From positions 124,001 to 188,000 of the forward strand of contig NZ_FNFQ01000002.1 in NCBI RefSeq assembly GCF_900101175.1: DNA of 64,000 bases, in the 5' to 3' direction. The notes beneath the pieces are model-generated. The model made no database searches, was not told where the DNA came from, and saw nothing but the letters and a program-made list of their open reading frames with translations. The stretch's first letter is position 1. Every line of letters starts with the position of its first letter. The translations under genes and the position numbers were made by a program. Below, piece after piece: positions 43,172-51,303 of the stretch. Source of the DNA: Stenotrophomonas pavanii (GTDB taxonomy: Bacteria; Pseudomonadota; Gammaproteobacteria; Xanthomonadales; Xanthomonadaceae).

Positions 43172-43988
43172 AGCTCTTCTCCACTTCGCCGCGCAGGCAG
43201 GCCCAGATGTCGCGGTACAGGTCGGTGAAACGGTCATCCAGCTTGATTTCGGCCACGTTCCGCGGCCGTTCCAGATCCACGTCGAAACTGCGCACCACAC
43301 GGCTGGCCGGGCCGGAGGACAGCACCACGACGCGGTCGCCCAGGGCGATCGCTTCTTCCAGATCGTGGGTGATCAGGATCACCGAGCGCCGGTCCTCCTG
43401 CCACAGGCGCAGCAGCTCGTTCTGCATCAGGTGCCGGGTGTGGATGTCCAGCGCCGAGAACGGTTCATCCATCAGGATCACCTTCGGTTCGACGATCAAC
43501 GCCTGCGCCATCTGCACGCGCTTGCGCTGGCCACCGGACAGCTGGTGCGGGTAGCGATGCTCGAAGCCGGCCAGGCCGACCTTGGCCAGCCACGCGTTGG
43601 CCTTGGCCTTGCGTTCGGCCTCGGGCACGCCGCGGAAGCGCAGGCCGAGTTCAACGTTCTGGTACGCCGTCTTCCACGGCAACAGCGCGTCCTGCTGGAA
43701 CAGGTAGCCGACCGACTCCTGCACGCCGCTGACGGCACGGCCATCGATGCTGACCTGGCCCGACGACGGCTTCAGCAGGCCCGCCACGGAATTGAGGATG
43801 GTGCTCTTGCCGCAGCCGGTGGGTCCGACGATGGCGAGGAATTCGCCGTCACCTACCTGGATGTCGACATCGCGAACGGCGGTGAATTCGCCGAAGGACA
43901 TGGTCACCTTGTTGATGGCGACCATGGTCTGTGCAGGCTCCAGCTGCGGCGCGCCATTGAGCTGGCGCACGGTGGCATTGAGGGCCAT
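43155..43988 (-). CDS. NitT/TauT-type ABC transporter ATP-binding protein
   Basis: A 277-residue ATPase with all ABC motifs: Walker A VGPTGCGKSTI near residue 54, Q-loop YLFQQDALLPW, signature LSGGQRKRVQMAQAL, Walker B VILMDEPFSALD and switch His in LITHDLEEAI. The short N-terminal extension before the nucleotide domain is ordinary for this subgroup. It follows the binding-protein gene by 14 bases and overlaps the permease gene. Substrates of the subfamily include nitrate, taurine, other sulfonates and aromatic acids. Confidence 0.92.
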   Translation of the reverse strand: MALNATVRQLNGAPQLEPAQTMVAINKVTMSFGEFTAVRDVDIQVGDGEFLAIVGPTGCGKSTILNSVAGLLKPSSGQVSIDGRAVSGVQESVGYLFQQDALLPWKTAYQNVELGLRFRGVPEAERKAKANAWLAKVGLAGFEHRYPHQLSGGQRKRVQMAQALIVEPKVILMDEPFSALDIHTRHLMQNELLRLWQEDRRSVILITHDLEEAIALGDRVVVLSSGPASRVVRSFDVDLERPRNVAEIKLDDRFTDLYRDIWACLRGEVEKSYARQD

Positions 43989-44002
43989 GGGGTTACCTCC
44001 GC

Positions 44003-45061
44003 TTACGGTTGGGCAGCCGGCGCCGCAGCGTTGGCACGCTCGACGAAGGCATTGGTGTAGGTCCTGGACAGATCGATGTTGGCCTTGGCCACATCCGTGT
44101 TGAACTCGCGCAGCACCTTCAACGGCGTTTCCAGGTCGGCCGGCGTGAAGTGACCGTCGCGGGTGAAGATCGCGCGGGCGTTCTCCACTGCGCGCGCATA
44201 GGTGGCACGGTCGCCAGAGACGTAGCTGTCCGGCAGCGCCGCCACGATGTCTTCGGCACTGTTGTCGGCGATGAACTTCAAGGCCATCTGCTCGGCGCGG
44301 GCGATCTTCTCGGCCGCTTCGGGACGCGTGTCCAGGAAGCTCTGGTTGGCATACATCACCGAGGTCGGGTACAGGCCGCCATAGACCTGGCGGGCGCCGT
44401 CGTCGCTGCGCGCGTCGAGCAGGATCCTGCCGACCTTGCGTTCGGTGATCAGGGTGGCGGCCGGGTCGTAGTTGACCAGCAGGTCGATCTTGCCCTGCTC
44501 GAGCGCGGCCACCGCTGCGGCGCCCGAGCCGACGCCGATCAGCGAGATGCTGTCGGCCGGAATATCGTGCTGGGCGAGGAAGTGACGGACGAAGAAGTCC
44601 GACGATGAGCCCGGCGCGGTGATCCCGACCTTCTGGCCCTTGATGGTCTCCGGGCGGGCCGGATCGAAGGTGGCATCCTCGCGGCCGGCCATCACCAGGC
44701 CGGAGTTGCGCGAGAGCAGCACGAAGGCCACCACGTCCTTGCCCTTGGCCTGCATCTGGATGGTGTGGTCGTAGAAGCCGACGGCCACGTCGGTGGAATT
44801 GGCCACCAGCGCCTGCAATACCTTGGAGCCGCCCTGGGCGAAGTTCTCGGTCTTCACCTGCAGGCCGACGTCCTTGAAATACCCCTTGGCGTCGGCAATG
44901 AAGAACGGCAGGTTGTTGAGGTTGTAGGAGCCGACGCTGATGCGTACCGGTGCGTTGTCACCACCGCCGGCGGACGCGCCTTCGGTGCGCCCGCTGTTGC
45001 TGCATCCGGCCGCGGCCAGGCCGGCCGCGCACAGCGCGGCCATCAGGAACTGCTTGTACAT
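44003..45061 (-). CDS. NitT/TauT-type ABC substrate-binding lipoprotein
   Basis: A 352-residue periplasmic binding protein with a lipobox at LCAAGLAAAGCSNSG, so it is lipid-anchored. RISVGSYNLNNLPFFIADAKGYFKDVGLQV is the N-terminal strand-helix of the NMT1/SsuA family and VGITAPGSSSDFFVRHFLAQHDI the typical domain-crossing segment. ATG 45061 is spaced better from GGGAGGG than ATG 45064. The gene is 75 bases downstream of the PrpF-family gene. Ligand unknown. Confidence 0.88.
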   Translation of the reverse strand: MYKQFLMAALCAAGLAAAGCSNSGRTEGASAGGGDNAPVRISVGSYNLNNLPFFIADAKGYFKDVGLQVKTENFAQGGSKVLQALVANSTDVAVGFYDHTIQMQAKGKDVVAFVLLSRNSGLVMAGREDATFDPARPETIKGQKVGITAPGSSSDFFVRHFLAQHDIPADSISLIGVGSGAAAVAALEQGKIDLLVNYDPAATLITERKVGRILLDARSDDGARQVYGGLYPTSVMYANQSFLDTRPEAAEKIARAEQMALKFIADNSAEDIVAALPDSYVSGDRATYARAVENARAIFTRDGHFTPADLETPLKVLREFNTDVAKANIDLSRTYTNAFVERANAAAPAAQP

Positions 45062-45136
45062 CATCCCTCCCAGGAGTGAAGCATCTACGTTGTGGTGGCG
45101 GGCAGGCACGCCTGTGCCGACCCGGCCGGTTTCAGA

Positions 45137-46258
45137 TCATGCCGCTGACGTCCATTGGCGGTCTTGGGTGGCACTGGCCCGGGCGGGCGCGGGCGAGGTT
45201 GCATATACCCGGCCGTCGAACAGGCGGCGCGCGGTGCGGACCACGCTGGCAATCACCGGCGCATCGCCCGAACTGCGACTGAGGCCCACCTCCAGGGCCC
45301 CGCTCGGATGTTCGAGGGTAATGCGGCCGGGAACGGACAGGCATCCGACCAAAGTGTGGGCCAGCGTGCCCGGCGTGACGGCGGCGGTGGCCAGGCCGAC
45401 GGCGCCGGTGATCGCCAGCGCGGTGTGGCATTGGTGCGGCATGAAGTAGCGCACCTGCAGATCGCCGCCGTGTTGCGGCGCCGACAGCAGCACCGGCTTG
45501 GGAATGACCTTGTTGCCGGCGTCGGCGATGCCCATGCGGGCGCCCGCCTCGATGCGCAGCGCTTCCAGCCGGCGCATGAACGCGGCGTCCGCGTTCAGTT
45601 CGGCGGGCGAGGCATCACCACGCACGCCCAGGTCTTCGGCACGCACCAGCATCATCGGCATGGCACAGTCCACCAGGCTGACCGGCACGCCATTGATGGT
45701 TTCCTGCGCGTGGCCACTGGGCAGCAGCTTGCCGGTGCGGGCGCCTGCGGCATCAAGGAAGGAGAGCCTGACCGGCGCGGCCGAGCCCGGCGCGCCGGCA
45801 ATGCGCGTATCACCGCGGTAGACCACATGGCCGCCCGGCGTTTCCACCGTGGCGATGATCAGCTTGCCGGTGTTGACGTTGTGGATGCGCACTTCAGTCT
45901 GCGGATCCTGCGCCTGCACCAGCCCACGCTCGATGGCATACGGGCCCACGGCCGCCAGCATGTTGCCGCAGTTGGGCGAGGTATCCACCACCTGCTGCTC
46001 CACCCGTACCTGGGCGAACAGGTAATCCACATCGGCGTCCGCCCGGCTCGAGCGGTCGATGATCGCCACCTTGCTGGTCAGCGCGTTGCCACCGCCGATG
46101 CCGTCGATCTGCAGCGGATGGCCCGAGCCCATCACTTCCAGCAGCAGGCGATCGCGTTCGGCGGTGTCGGCCGGCAGGTCGCTGGCCAGGAAGAACGGGC
46201 CCTTGGAGGTGCCGCCGCGCATGAGCACGCAGGGAATGCTGAGCAGATCGTTGGTCAT
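45137..46258 (-). CDS. PrpF-family isomerase, 4-oxalomesaconate tautomerase-like
   Basis: A 373-residue PrpF protein. VLMRGGTSKGPFFLASDLP at residue 11 and SPNCGNMLAAVGPYAIERG (active-site Cys region) are the family motifs, and MPHQCHTALAITGA is in the second domain. The family interconverts double-bond isomers of unsaturated tricarboxylates (4-oxalomesaconate, 2-methylaconitate, aconitate). No other gallate/protocatechuate or methylcitrate gene is in the window, so the exact substrate is open. It is first in the unit PrpF, ABC transporter, porin and is divergent from a LysR gene. Confidence 0.85.
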   Translation of the reverse strand: MTNDLLSIPCVLMRGGTSKGPFFLASDLPADTAERDRLLLEVMGSGHPLQIDGIGGGNALTSKVAIIDRSSRADADVDYLFAQVRVEQQVVDTSPNCGNMLAAVGPYAIERGLVQAQDPQTEVRIHNVNTGKLIIATVETPGGHVVYRGDTRIAGAPGSAAPVRLSFLDAAGARTGKLLPSGHAQETINGVPVSLVDCAMPMMLVRAEDLGVRGDASPAELNADAAFMRRLEALRIEAGARMGIADAGNKVIPKPVLLSAPQHGGDLQVRYFMPHQCHTALAITGAVGLATAAVTPGTLAHTLVGCLSVPGRITLEHPSGALEVGLSRSSGDAPVIASVVRTARRLFDGRVYATSPAPARASATQDRQWTSAA

Positions 46259-46367
46259 ACGTGTGCTAGATTGATGCGTATAGGGGATGAATGACCCCTC
46301 TGTGATTCGATACTGGCATGACCTCAATTGATCTGTGAATTGCTGATTTTTGGATGATTGATACCCA
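46259..46367. promoter_or_regulatory. Divergent control region between PrpF-family and LysR genes, several dyads
   Basis: This 109-base spacer holds three inverted repeats: AGGGG-N8-CCCCT (46282-46299), CAATT-N8-AATTG (46325-46342) and ATTGAT-N11-ATCAAT (46357-46379, running over the LysR ATG at 46368). The last fits the T-N11-A form of LysR boxes and would allow autorepression. It is clearly lower in GC than the genes around it. Sites are seen; binding is inferred. Confidence 0.55.
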
Positions 46368-47270
46368 ATGAGCATCAATTGCGAAATCCTGGATCTGCGC
46401 GCATTCCTGCTGGTGTCGGAGACACGCAGCTTCCACCGCGCCGCTGAAATCCTGCACGTCTCCCAGCCGGCGCTCAGCCGGCGGATACAGAAGCTGGAGC
46501 AGGCCGTGGGTTCGCCGCTGCTGGAGCGCACCACGCGCAGCGTCAGTACCACCGCTGTCGGCGAGAACCTGCTGCCGCTGGTACGCCGCATGCTGGAGGA
46601 ATTCGATGGCTCGCTGTTCTCGCTGCGCGGCCGCGAAGACACCCGCGGCGCCACCGTCACCATCGCGTGCCTGCCGACGGCGGCGTTCTACTTCCTGCCC
46701 AGCGTGATGGCGCGTTTCCACGAAGCGCACCCGAACGTGCGCTTCCGCATTCTGGATATCCCGGCCACGGAGGGTCTGCAGGCCGTGGAACGCGGCGAAG
46801 TCGAGTTCGGGATCAACTTCATGGGCGCCAATGACCCGAATCTCGATTTCGACGTACTGGCGGAGGACCCCTTCGTGCTCGCCTGCCGGCGTGACCATCC
46901 GCTGGCCCGAAAGCGAAAGGTGGAGTGGGCCGACCTGGCCGAGCACCAGCTGATCACCGTGCATCGCACGAGCGGCAACCGCACGCTGCTGGACGGTGCA
47001 CTGGCGCGCGAGAACCTCAAGTTGAGCTGGCACTACGAAGTGACGCACCTGTCCACGTCACTGGGCATGGTCGAGGCCGGCATCGGCGTGTCGGTGCTGC
47101 CGAAGATGGCCACGCCGGACGGGGATCATCCCACCCTGGTGACACGCGCGATCGGCAACCCGGTGGTGTCGCGCACGATCGGCATCGTCCGCCGACGCGG
47201 CGCCCTGCTCTCGCCCACGGCGGAGCGATTCCTTCAGATGCTGATGAGCCAGTGGCGTGGGAACGTCTAA
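46368..47270 (+). CDS. LysR-family transcriptional regulator
   Basis: A 300-residue LysR protein. The N-terminal helix-turn-helix runs RAFLLVSETRSFHRAAEILHVSQPALSRRIQKLEQ (residues 10-45), followed by a linker helix and a two-lobed effector domain (ATVTIACLPTAAFYFLPSVMARF). It is divergent from the PrpF-family gene and likely activates that unit in response to its substrate, as is usual for LysR pairs. The start overlaps a LysR-type dyad, which suggests autoregulation. Confidence 0.9.
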   Translation: MSINCEILDLRAFLLVSETRSFHRAAEILHVSQPALSRRIQKLEQAVGSPLLERTTRSVSTTAVGENLLPLVRRMLEEFDGSLFSLRGREDTRGATVTIACLPTAAFYFLPSVMARFHEAHPNVRFRILDIPATEGLQAVERGEVEFGINFMGANDPNLDFDVLAEDPFVLACRRDHPLARKRKVEWADLAEHQLITVHRTSGNRTLLDGALARENLKLSWHYEVTHLSTSLGMVEAGIGVSVLPKMATPDGDHPTLVTRAIGNPVVSRTIGIVRRRGALLSPTAERFLQMLMSQWRGNV

Positions 47271-47329
47271 GGCGCTGGATGACTGGGCCGCTGCGCAGGC
47301 TGGGCTTCGCCATGCACCCTGCCTGGTCA

Positions 47330-47735
47330 CCGAAGCGTCGGACAGCGATCTGTCCTGCGGCAAGCGTGCGCCACTGATACTGATCTTCGCCAGGTCCGCA
47401 TCGATATGCACCTCGGTCACTTCGTAGACATGTCCCAGGCCGTGGCAGGTGCTGCAGGCGCCCTGCCGCGTATCGGGCGAAGAGTCCTCGGCATACAGCA
47501 TGGGCGGGTTGGCCGGGTAGGCGCCCGCGCGCGAGTACATCATGCGCACCAGGCTGGACAGGGTGGTCACGCTACCCACCGATGATCGCGGATTGCTGAT
47601 GATCGCGGATTGCTGGCGCCGCGCTGTTGCTGCAGAGCCACCGCCAGTGGCGACCCATCGGTGGCATCGACGTCGGGCACGCCCACCTGGTCGATCAGGC
47701 GGCGTGCATAAGGTGCGACGGATTCGAAGTCAGGA
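47330..47735 (-). pseudogene. Decayed UvrA-like excinuclease fragment
   Basis: Read on the minus strand, two frames together match an internal N-terminal part of UvrA-type ATPases: FESVAPYARRLIDQVGVPDVDA... LAVALQQQRGASNPRSS, then VGSVTTLSSLVRMMYSRAGAYPANPPMLYAED and the zinc-finger-like GACSTCHGLGHVYEVTE. The frames are joined across an exact 17-bp tandem duplication at 47581-47614, which shifts the frame and leads to a stop. The first 50-odd residues and everything after about residue 150 are missing. The wording is closest to the UvrA2-like class that handles drug-damaged DNA. It is certainly non-functional. Confidence 0.82.
47581..47614. repeat. 17-bp exact tandem duplication that breaks the UvrA-like frame
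   Basis: GATGATCGCGGATTGCT occurs twice in direct succession (47581-47597 and 47598-47614). Seventeen is not a multiple of three, so the insertion shifts the UvrA-like frame; removing one copy restores ASNPRSSVGSVTT. This looks like a replication-slippage event. Confidence 0.9.
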
Positions 47736-47772
47736 GATCAATGCGTTTGGCGCACTTCAATCGCCCCTGGAT

Positions 47773-48243
47773 TCAATGGCACTGCTGCGCGACATCGATG
47801 CCGTCTCGATGCTTCATGATGAGCGCCTCCAGTCCCGAGGGCTCTCCAGAAATCGGGCCGGGCTTGCCGGGCTGACCCTCCGGGATCAGTCTCGATGTCA
47901 TCTGATCTTGAAGCTTGGCAATGCCTGGCGCACGTCGGTCTGCGTATCCAAAGATATCGAGGGTGAGCAGGTCATGCCCGTTCTCGACCAGGAGTAATGG
48001 AACCTTTCTGCACCGCAGTTCGAACACGCTCGATTGCGGGGGGCCTGCTTCGACGGTAATGCCTTTCGATGCGTTCGCCCGAGCGAAGGCGATCGCATCG
48101 TCACGAAGCATCTTGAATGCTTCTGGTGGAAGTGAGCGGAATGTTCTGAGCTCAGATTCGAGAGAGGTCGGATACGTTATCCAAACGATTCCTGCCGCAA
48201 CCACCAAGCCCAGGAACGTGAGGGAGGAGATCAGAAACTTCAT
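47773..48243 (-). CDS. Hypothetical protein with N-terminal membrane anchor, 156 aa
   Basis: ATG 48243 starts KFLISSLTFLGLVVAAGIVWITYP, a single membrane anchor or uncleaved signal, followed by a soluble part (SELRTFRSLPPEAFKMLRDDAIAFARANASKG... SVFELRCRKVPLLLVENGHDLLTLD). No known domain is recognised. Base composition is visibly lower in GC than the flanking genes, and more A/T-ending codons are used, which suggests acquisition. A short frame ends on its start codon (ATGA). It lies beside a decayed UvrA-like gene, so the patch is probably an old insertion site. Confidence 0.55.
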   Translation of the reverse strand: MKFLISSLTFLGLVVAAGIVWITYPTSLESELRTFRSLPPEAFKMLRDDAIAFARANASKGITVEAGPPQSSVFELRCRKVPLLLVENGHDLLTLDIFGYADRRAPGIAKLQDQMTSRLIPEGQPGKPGPISGEPSGLEALIMKHRDGIDVAQQCH

Positions 48244-48338
48244 TTTGGAGCCTTCATTTGACCTGTCTGAACCTTGGCGGTACCTACTACGCTGACGTGC
48301 CAAGCTGCGAAGTACAATCCGCCCACCGCATAGTTCAT
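48240..48338 (-). CDS. Possible small protein coupled to the anchored hypothetical gene
   Basis: The frame from ATG 48338 encodes 32 residues (NYAVGGLYFAAWHVSVVGTAKV then a basic tail). Its TGA overlaps the ATG at 48243 as ATGA, suggesting translational coupling. The same frame stays open upstream of ATG 48338 and could start at a TTG (GLCGAGAVVTMNYAV). Small, Gly/Ala-rich and hydrophobic, it recalls short membrane-active peptides, but I cannot assign a family. Confidence 0.3.
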   Translation of the reverse strand: MNYAVGGLYFAAWHVSVVGTAKVQTGQMKAPK

Positions 48339-48409
48339 CGTGACGACTGCGCCAGCTCCGCACAACCCTGCCTGGGGAAGCCGGCCAGCGGCCGGCACGA
48401 CCAGGTCAA

Positions 48410-48937
48410 TCAGCCTGCGGTTTCCAGTCCCTTGCCCGCCGCATCCACCCGCAGCGAGGCCAGGTACCGGGCGTACTTGCCGACGAAGATGCCAGTGAAC
48501 CCGCCCGTCAGCAGCAGGTAGGCCACACTGAAACCGGCATGGGCGGTCAGCGACGGCGACACCGCAAATGCGACTTCGAAGCCGTACTTCACCAGGAAGG
48601 TGACCAGCAGCAGCGGCAGCAGGCTGAAGTCCGCGCTGCGCCAGAGCTTGCCGGTGCTGCGGTCCAGCGTCAGCTTCAATCGATTCAGCAGCAGCCAGGC
48701 AAGCGCCGCGCCCGTGGCGATGCCGGCCAGCCACTCGCTCCAGGCGATCAGCGACGCGCCGAAGCGATGGCTGATCGACCACGCGCCCCAGACGGCAAAC
48801 AGGGCGGGCACGATCGCCAGCTTCTGCAACGAGGTCTCGGCCGGCTTCATGGCGGCGATGCCACGGGTGATCAGGAAGGCCAGGAGCAGCCAGACCCAGA
48901 TCGGCGTCTGCGAGGCGAGCTGCTGGAGCATGTTCAT
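48410..48937 (-). CDS. DUF6622 family membrane protein
   Basis: A 175-residue integral membrane protein with about five helices. It starts MLQQLASQTPIWVWLLLAFLITRGIAAMKPAET, the typical DUF6622 opening, and has KLTLDRSTGKLWRSADFSLLPLLLVTFLVKYGFEVA in the middle and a C-terminal GGFTGIFVGKYARYL. ATG 48937 is well supported by the family start. Function unknown. It stands alone between the low-GC patch and a small secreted protein gene. Confidence 0.8.
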   Translation of the reverse strand: MNMLQQLASQTPIWVWLLLAFLITRGIAAMKPAETSLQKLAIVPALFAVWGAWSISHRFGASLIAWSEWLAGIATGAALAWLLLNRLKLTLDRSTGKLWRSADFSLLPLLLVTFLVKYGFEVAFAVSPSLTAHAGFSVAYLLLTGGFTGIFVGKYARYLASLRVDAAGKGLETAG

Positions 48938-49159
48938 GAGCGGTCTCCTTGGTGAGTGGTGGCTGATTGGTGGCGAGGTGCCCTCGCCTTGGCGCTCACT
49001 ATTCGCGTCCGCCCGGGCTGCAGCCAGTGACAGCTGTCAGCCATCGCGGGTTACGCCGTGGCGAGCATGCCCTGGCCTGACCCCGCCTGGCCGGGCACAT
49101 GCTGTTGACGGCCCCGCCCTATGCTGGGGGCCTCATTAGAGACCTGCCAGGTACGAACC

Positions 49160-49438
49160 ATGACGAAGCTGCACACCCTGATGCTGACCGGCGCCCTGCT
49201 TGCGCTGAGCCCACTGGCCTCGGCCGAGACCGTGAATCTGACCAACAGCGCCGAGGGTGCCAACCGCGATGCCGGTATCACTGCTGTCAGGAAGAAGCTG
49301 CAGGACGCGTGTACCGAGCGCAAGGGCACGCCCGATGCTGCCTCGTTCGAGGTGGTCTTCGAGAAGACCAGCCCAAACCCGAACGTACCCAAGCCGTACT
49401 ACGTGGACGGCAAGATGAAGTGCGACCTGCCAGGCTGA
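49160..49438 (+). CDS. Small secreted hypothetical protein, 92 aa
   Basis: A clear Sec signal peptide (LHTLMLTGALLALSPLASAE) leads to a roughly 70-residue mature protein with two cysteines (DACTERKG and MKCDLPG, likely a disulfide) and many charged residues. It should be periplasmic. Neither domain nor family is recognised. It converges with the MTHFR-like gene across six bases; the 222 bases upstream hold no other gene. Confidence 0.6.
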   Translation: MTKLHTLMLTGALLALSPLASAETVNLTNSAEGANRDAGITAVRKKLQDACTERKGTPDAASFEVVFEKTSPNPNVPKPYYVDGKMKCDLPG

Positions 49439-49444
49439 GGCGAT

Positions 49445-50314
49445 TCAGCCACCGGTGCCGGAAATGCGCCGCCGGTACTGCACCATCCACTCCAGCGACG
49501 GCGCAATACCGCCAAACGGGAAGAAGTGCGGGCTGACCTGGCCATGGGCGCTGGTCAGCCCCCTCACCAGGCGATCGACGAACACCTCGGGCCCTGCGGT
49601 TCCAATCAGCCGGCCGATCGAGATGCCATACCTGGCCAACATCGATGCGCTGGCGCCTACGCCGCACATCGCGGCGTAACGCAGCAGCCGGGTGATGCTG
49701 GCCGGACCCGGCACGCCGACCAGCACCGGAACGCTGATGCCACGGGCGCGCAGTCCATCCAGCCAGGCCAGCACGGTATCGGCATCGAAGGCGAACTGGG
49801 TGACGACCAAAGGTGCCATGCCACGTGCTTCGATGGCCTGGCATTTACGCTCAAGCGCCTGCCAGCGTTCGTCACTGCTCATGACCGGATGCCCTTCCGG
49901 GTGCCCGCCGATACCAACGACCTTGATCCCGGAGTGCTCCAGAAGACCGGTCTGGATGATCGAAGCACTGTCGGCAAACGGTCCGGCGGGCGTGGCCAGG
50001 TCGCCCGCGATCAGCAGGCAACGCGCGACTCCGGCTTCGCCGGCAGCACGTTCCAGGAAGCGTGCAAGCGCTGCGGCTGACCCGATGCGGCGGGCCGAGA
50101 GATGTGGCATCGGCTCGAAGCCGAGGGCGCGCACCGTGCGCGCGGCGGCCAGGCGGGCGTCGTCATCCTCGCTGGCCAGGTACGGTATGGAGATGACCGT
50201 ACCGCGCGGGATCCGATCCGCCTCGGCGCGCAGCGCCGGCATGGCTTTCGCGCTGACTTCCAGCGAAAAGGCGTTGATGAAGGCGTCCGCCCGCAGTGAC
50301 AGGCCCGCCGGCAT
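49445..50314 (-). CDS. Methylenetetrahydrofolate reductase-like protein
   Basis: A 289-residue TIM-barrel protein of the MetF family. The N-terminal FSLEVSAKAMPAL holds the Glu expected near residue 19, ARCLLIAGDLATPAGPF is the flavin-contact strand, IGGHPEGHPVM the signature loop, and TQFAFDADTVLAWLDGLRARGISVPVLVGVPGP the later barrel. It is more divergent than housekeeping MetF. Its ATG overlaps the stop of the LysR gene (TGATG), so regulator and reductase form an operon. It faces the MesX/MesD genes and may supply one-carbon or flavin chemistry to them. Confidence 0.82.
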   Translation of the reverse strand: MPAGLSLRADAFINAFSLEVSAKAMPALRAEADRIPRGTVISIPYLASEDDDARLAAARTVRALGFEPMPHLSARRIGSAAALARFLERAAGEAGVARCLLIAGDLATPAGPFADSASIIQTGLLEHSGIKVVGIGGHPEGHPVMSSDERWQALERKCQAIEARGMAPLVVTQFAFDADTVLAWLDGLRARGISVPVLVGVPGPASITRLLRYAAMCGVGASASMLARYGISIGRLIGTAGPEVFVDRLVRGLTSAHGQVSPHFFPFGGIAPSLEWMVQYRRRISGTGG

Positions 50315-51228
50315 CAGCGCGCTCCGCCCACATTGCCGGCAAGCGGCGAGCTGTTGCGCGCCAGTTCGATGAAGGCCTGCAGGTAGTCGATGCCGGTATC
50401 GGCCTCGCGCGCGCCCAGGTAGATCTGCTTGGGGATGCCTTTGGCGCCCAGGCGGACGGGCACCACGTCCATGCGCGCGGCGTACTCCTCCACCAGCCAG
50501 CGCGGCATGGCGGCCACGCCGCGGCCGCTGGCCACCATCTGCATCATGATGTCGGTGGTTTCAATGGCCTTGTGGCGCCGGGGCGTGATGCCGGCCGGCA
50601 GCAGGAACTGGTTGTAGATGTCCAGACGCTCGAACGGCACCGGATAGCTGATCAGTACTTCCTGGCCGAGCTGGCGTGGCTTTACGTAGTCCACCTTGGC
50701 CAGGGCATGGTTCCCGGCCACTACCAGTACCTGTTCGTAGTCGAACACCGGGATGAACTTCAGGCCCGGCTTCAGCAGCGGATCGGGGGTGACCAGCAGA
50801 TCGATCTCGTAGCCGAACAATGCGCCGATGCCGCCGAACTGGAACTTCTGCTTGACGTCCACATCCACGTCCGGCCACGCCGCCAGGTAGGGCGAGACGA
50901 TCTTCAGCAGCCACTGGTAGCACGGGTGGCATTCCATGCCGATGCGCAGCGCGCCGCGCTCGCCCTGGGCGAACTGGCGCAGACGCTCCTCGGCCAGGTC
51001 CAGCTGCGGCAGCACCCGGTTGGCGACCGCCAGCAGGTACTGCCCGGCCTGGGTCAGCCGCAGGCTGCGACCCTCACGCAGCCAGACTTCGGTCCCCAGC
51101 TGCTGCTCCAGCTTCTTCATGCTGTGGCTGAGCGCCGACTGGGTCAGGTTCAGCACGCCGGCGGCGGCGGTCAGCGAGCCCTGCTGCTCGACCTGCTGCA
51201 CGATGCTGAGGTGGATGCGTTCCAGCAT
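50314..51228 (-). CDS. LysR-family regulator of the methionine locus (MetR-like)
   Basis: A 304-residue LysR protein. The helix-turn-helix is VEQQGSLTAAAGVLNLTQSALSHSMKKLEQ, and the effector domain begins ALRIGMECHPCYQWL, as in MetR, the homocysteine-responsive activator. I chose ATG 51228 (start of the usual LERIHLSIVQQ), although ATG 51243 is in frame. It is divergent from the flavin reductase, MesX and MesD genes across about 75 bases and co-transcribed with the MTHFR-like gene. A TGGT-N8-ACCA dyad (51252-51267) lies in the spacer and is a likely binding site. Confidence 0.87.
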   Translation of the reverse strand: MLERIHLSIVQQVEQQGSLTAAAGVLNLTQSALSHSMKKLEQQLGTEVWLREGRSLRLTQAGQYLLAVANRVLPQLDLAEERLRQFAQGERGALRIGMECHPCYQWLLKIVSPYLAAWPDVDVDVKQKFQFGGIGALFGYEIDLLVTPDPLLKPGLKFIPVFDYEQVLVVAGNHALAKVDYVKPRQLGQEVLISYPVPFERLDIYNQFLLPAGITPRRHKAIETTDIMMQMVASGRGVAAMPRWLVEEYAARMDVVPVRLGAKGIPKQIYLGAREADTGIDYLQAFIELARNSSPLAGNVGGAR

Positions 51229-51251
51229 GACGATGAATCTCATTCATGGAT

Positions 51252-51267
51252 TGGTGAAGTAATACCA
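51252..51267. promoter_or_regulatory. Dyad TGGT-N8-ACCA in the MetR-like/flavin reductase spacer
   Basis: The inverted repeat lies 24 bases upstream of the LysR start and 37 bases upstream of the flavin reductase ATG, in an AT-rich part of the spacer. It would suit a LysR-type regulator acting both ways; it is not the textbook MetR TGAA-N5-TTCA. Confidence 0.35.
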
Positions 51268-51303
51268 TTTTACGTCATGGAACGGCATGACTAGCATCGG
51301 GTC

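Noticed and set aside
49105-49125. TTGACG ... TATGCT promoter-like pair upstream of the small secreted protein gene
   Set aside because: The spacer is only nine bases, far too short for a sigma-70 promoter.
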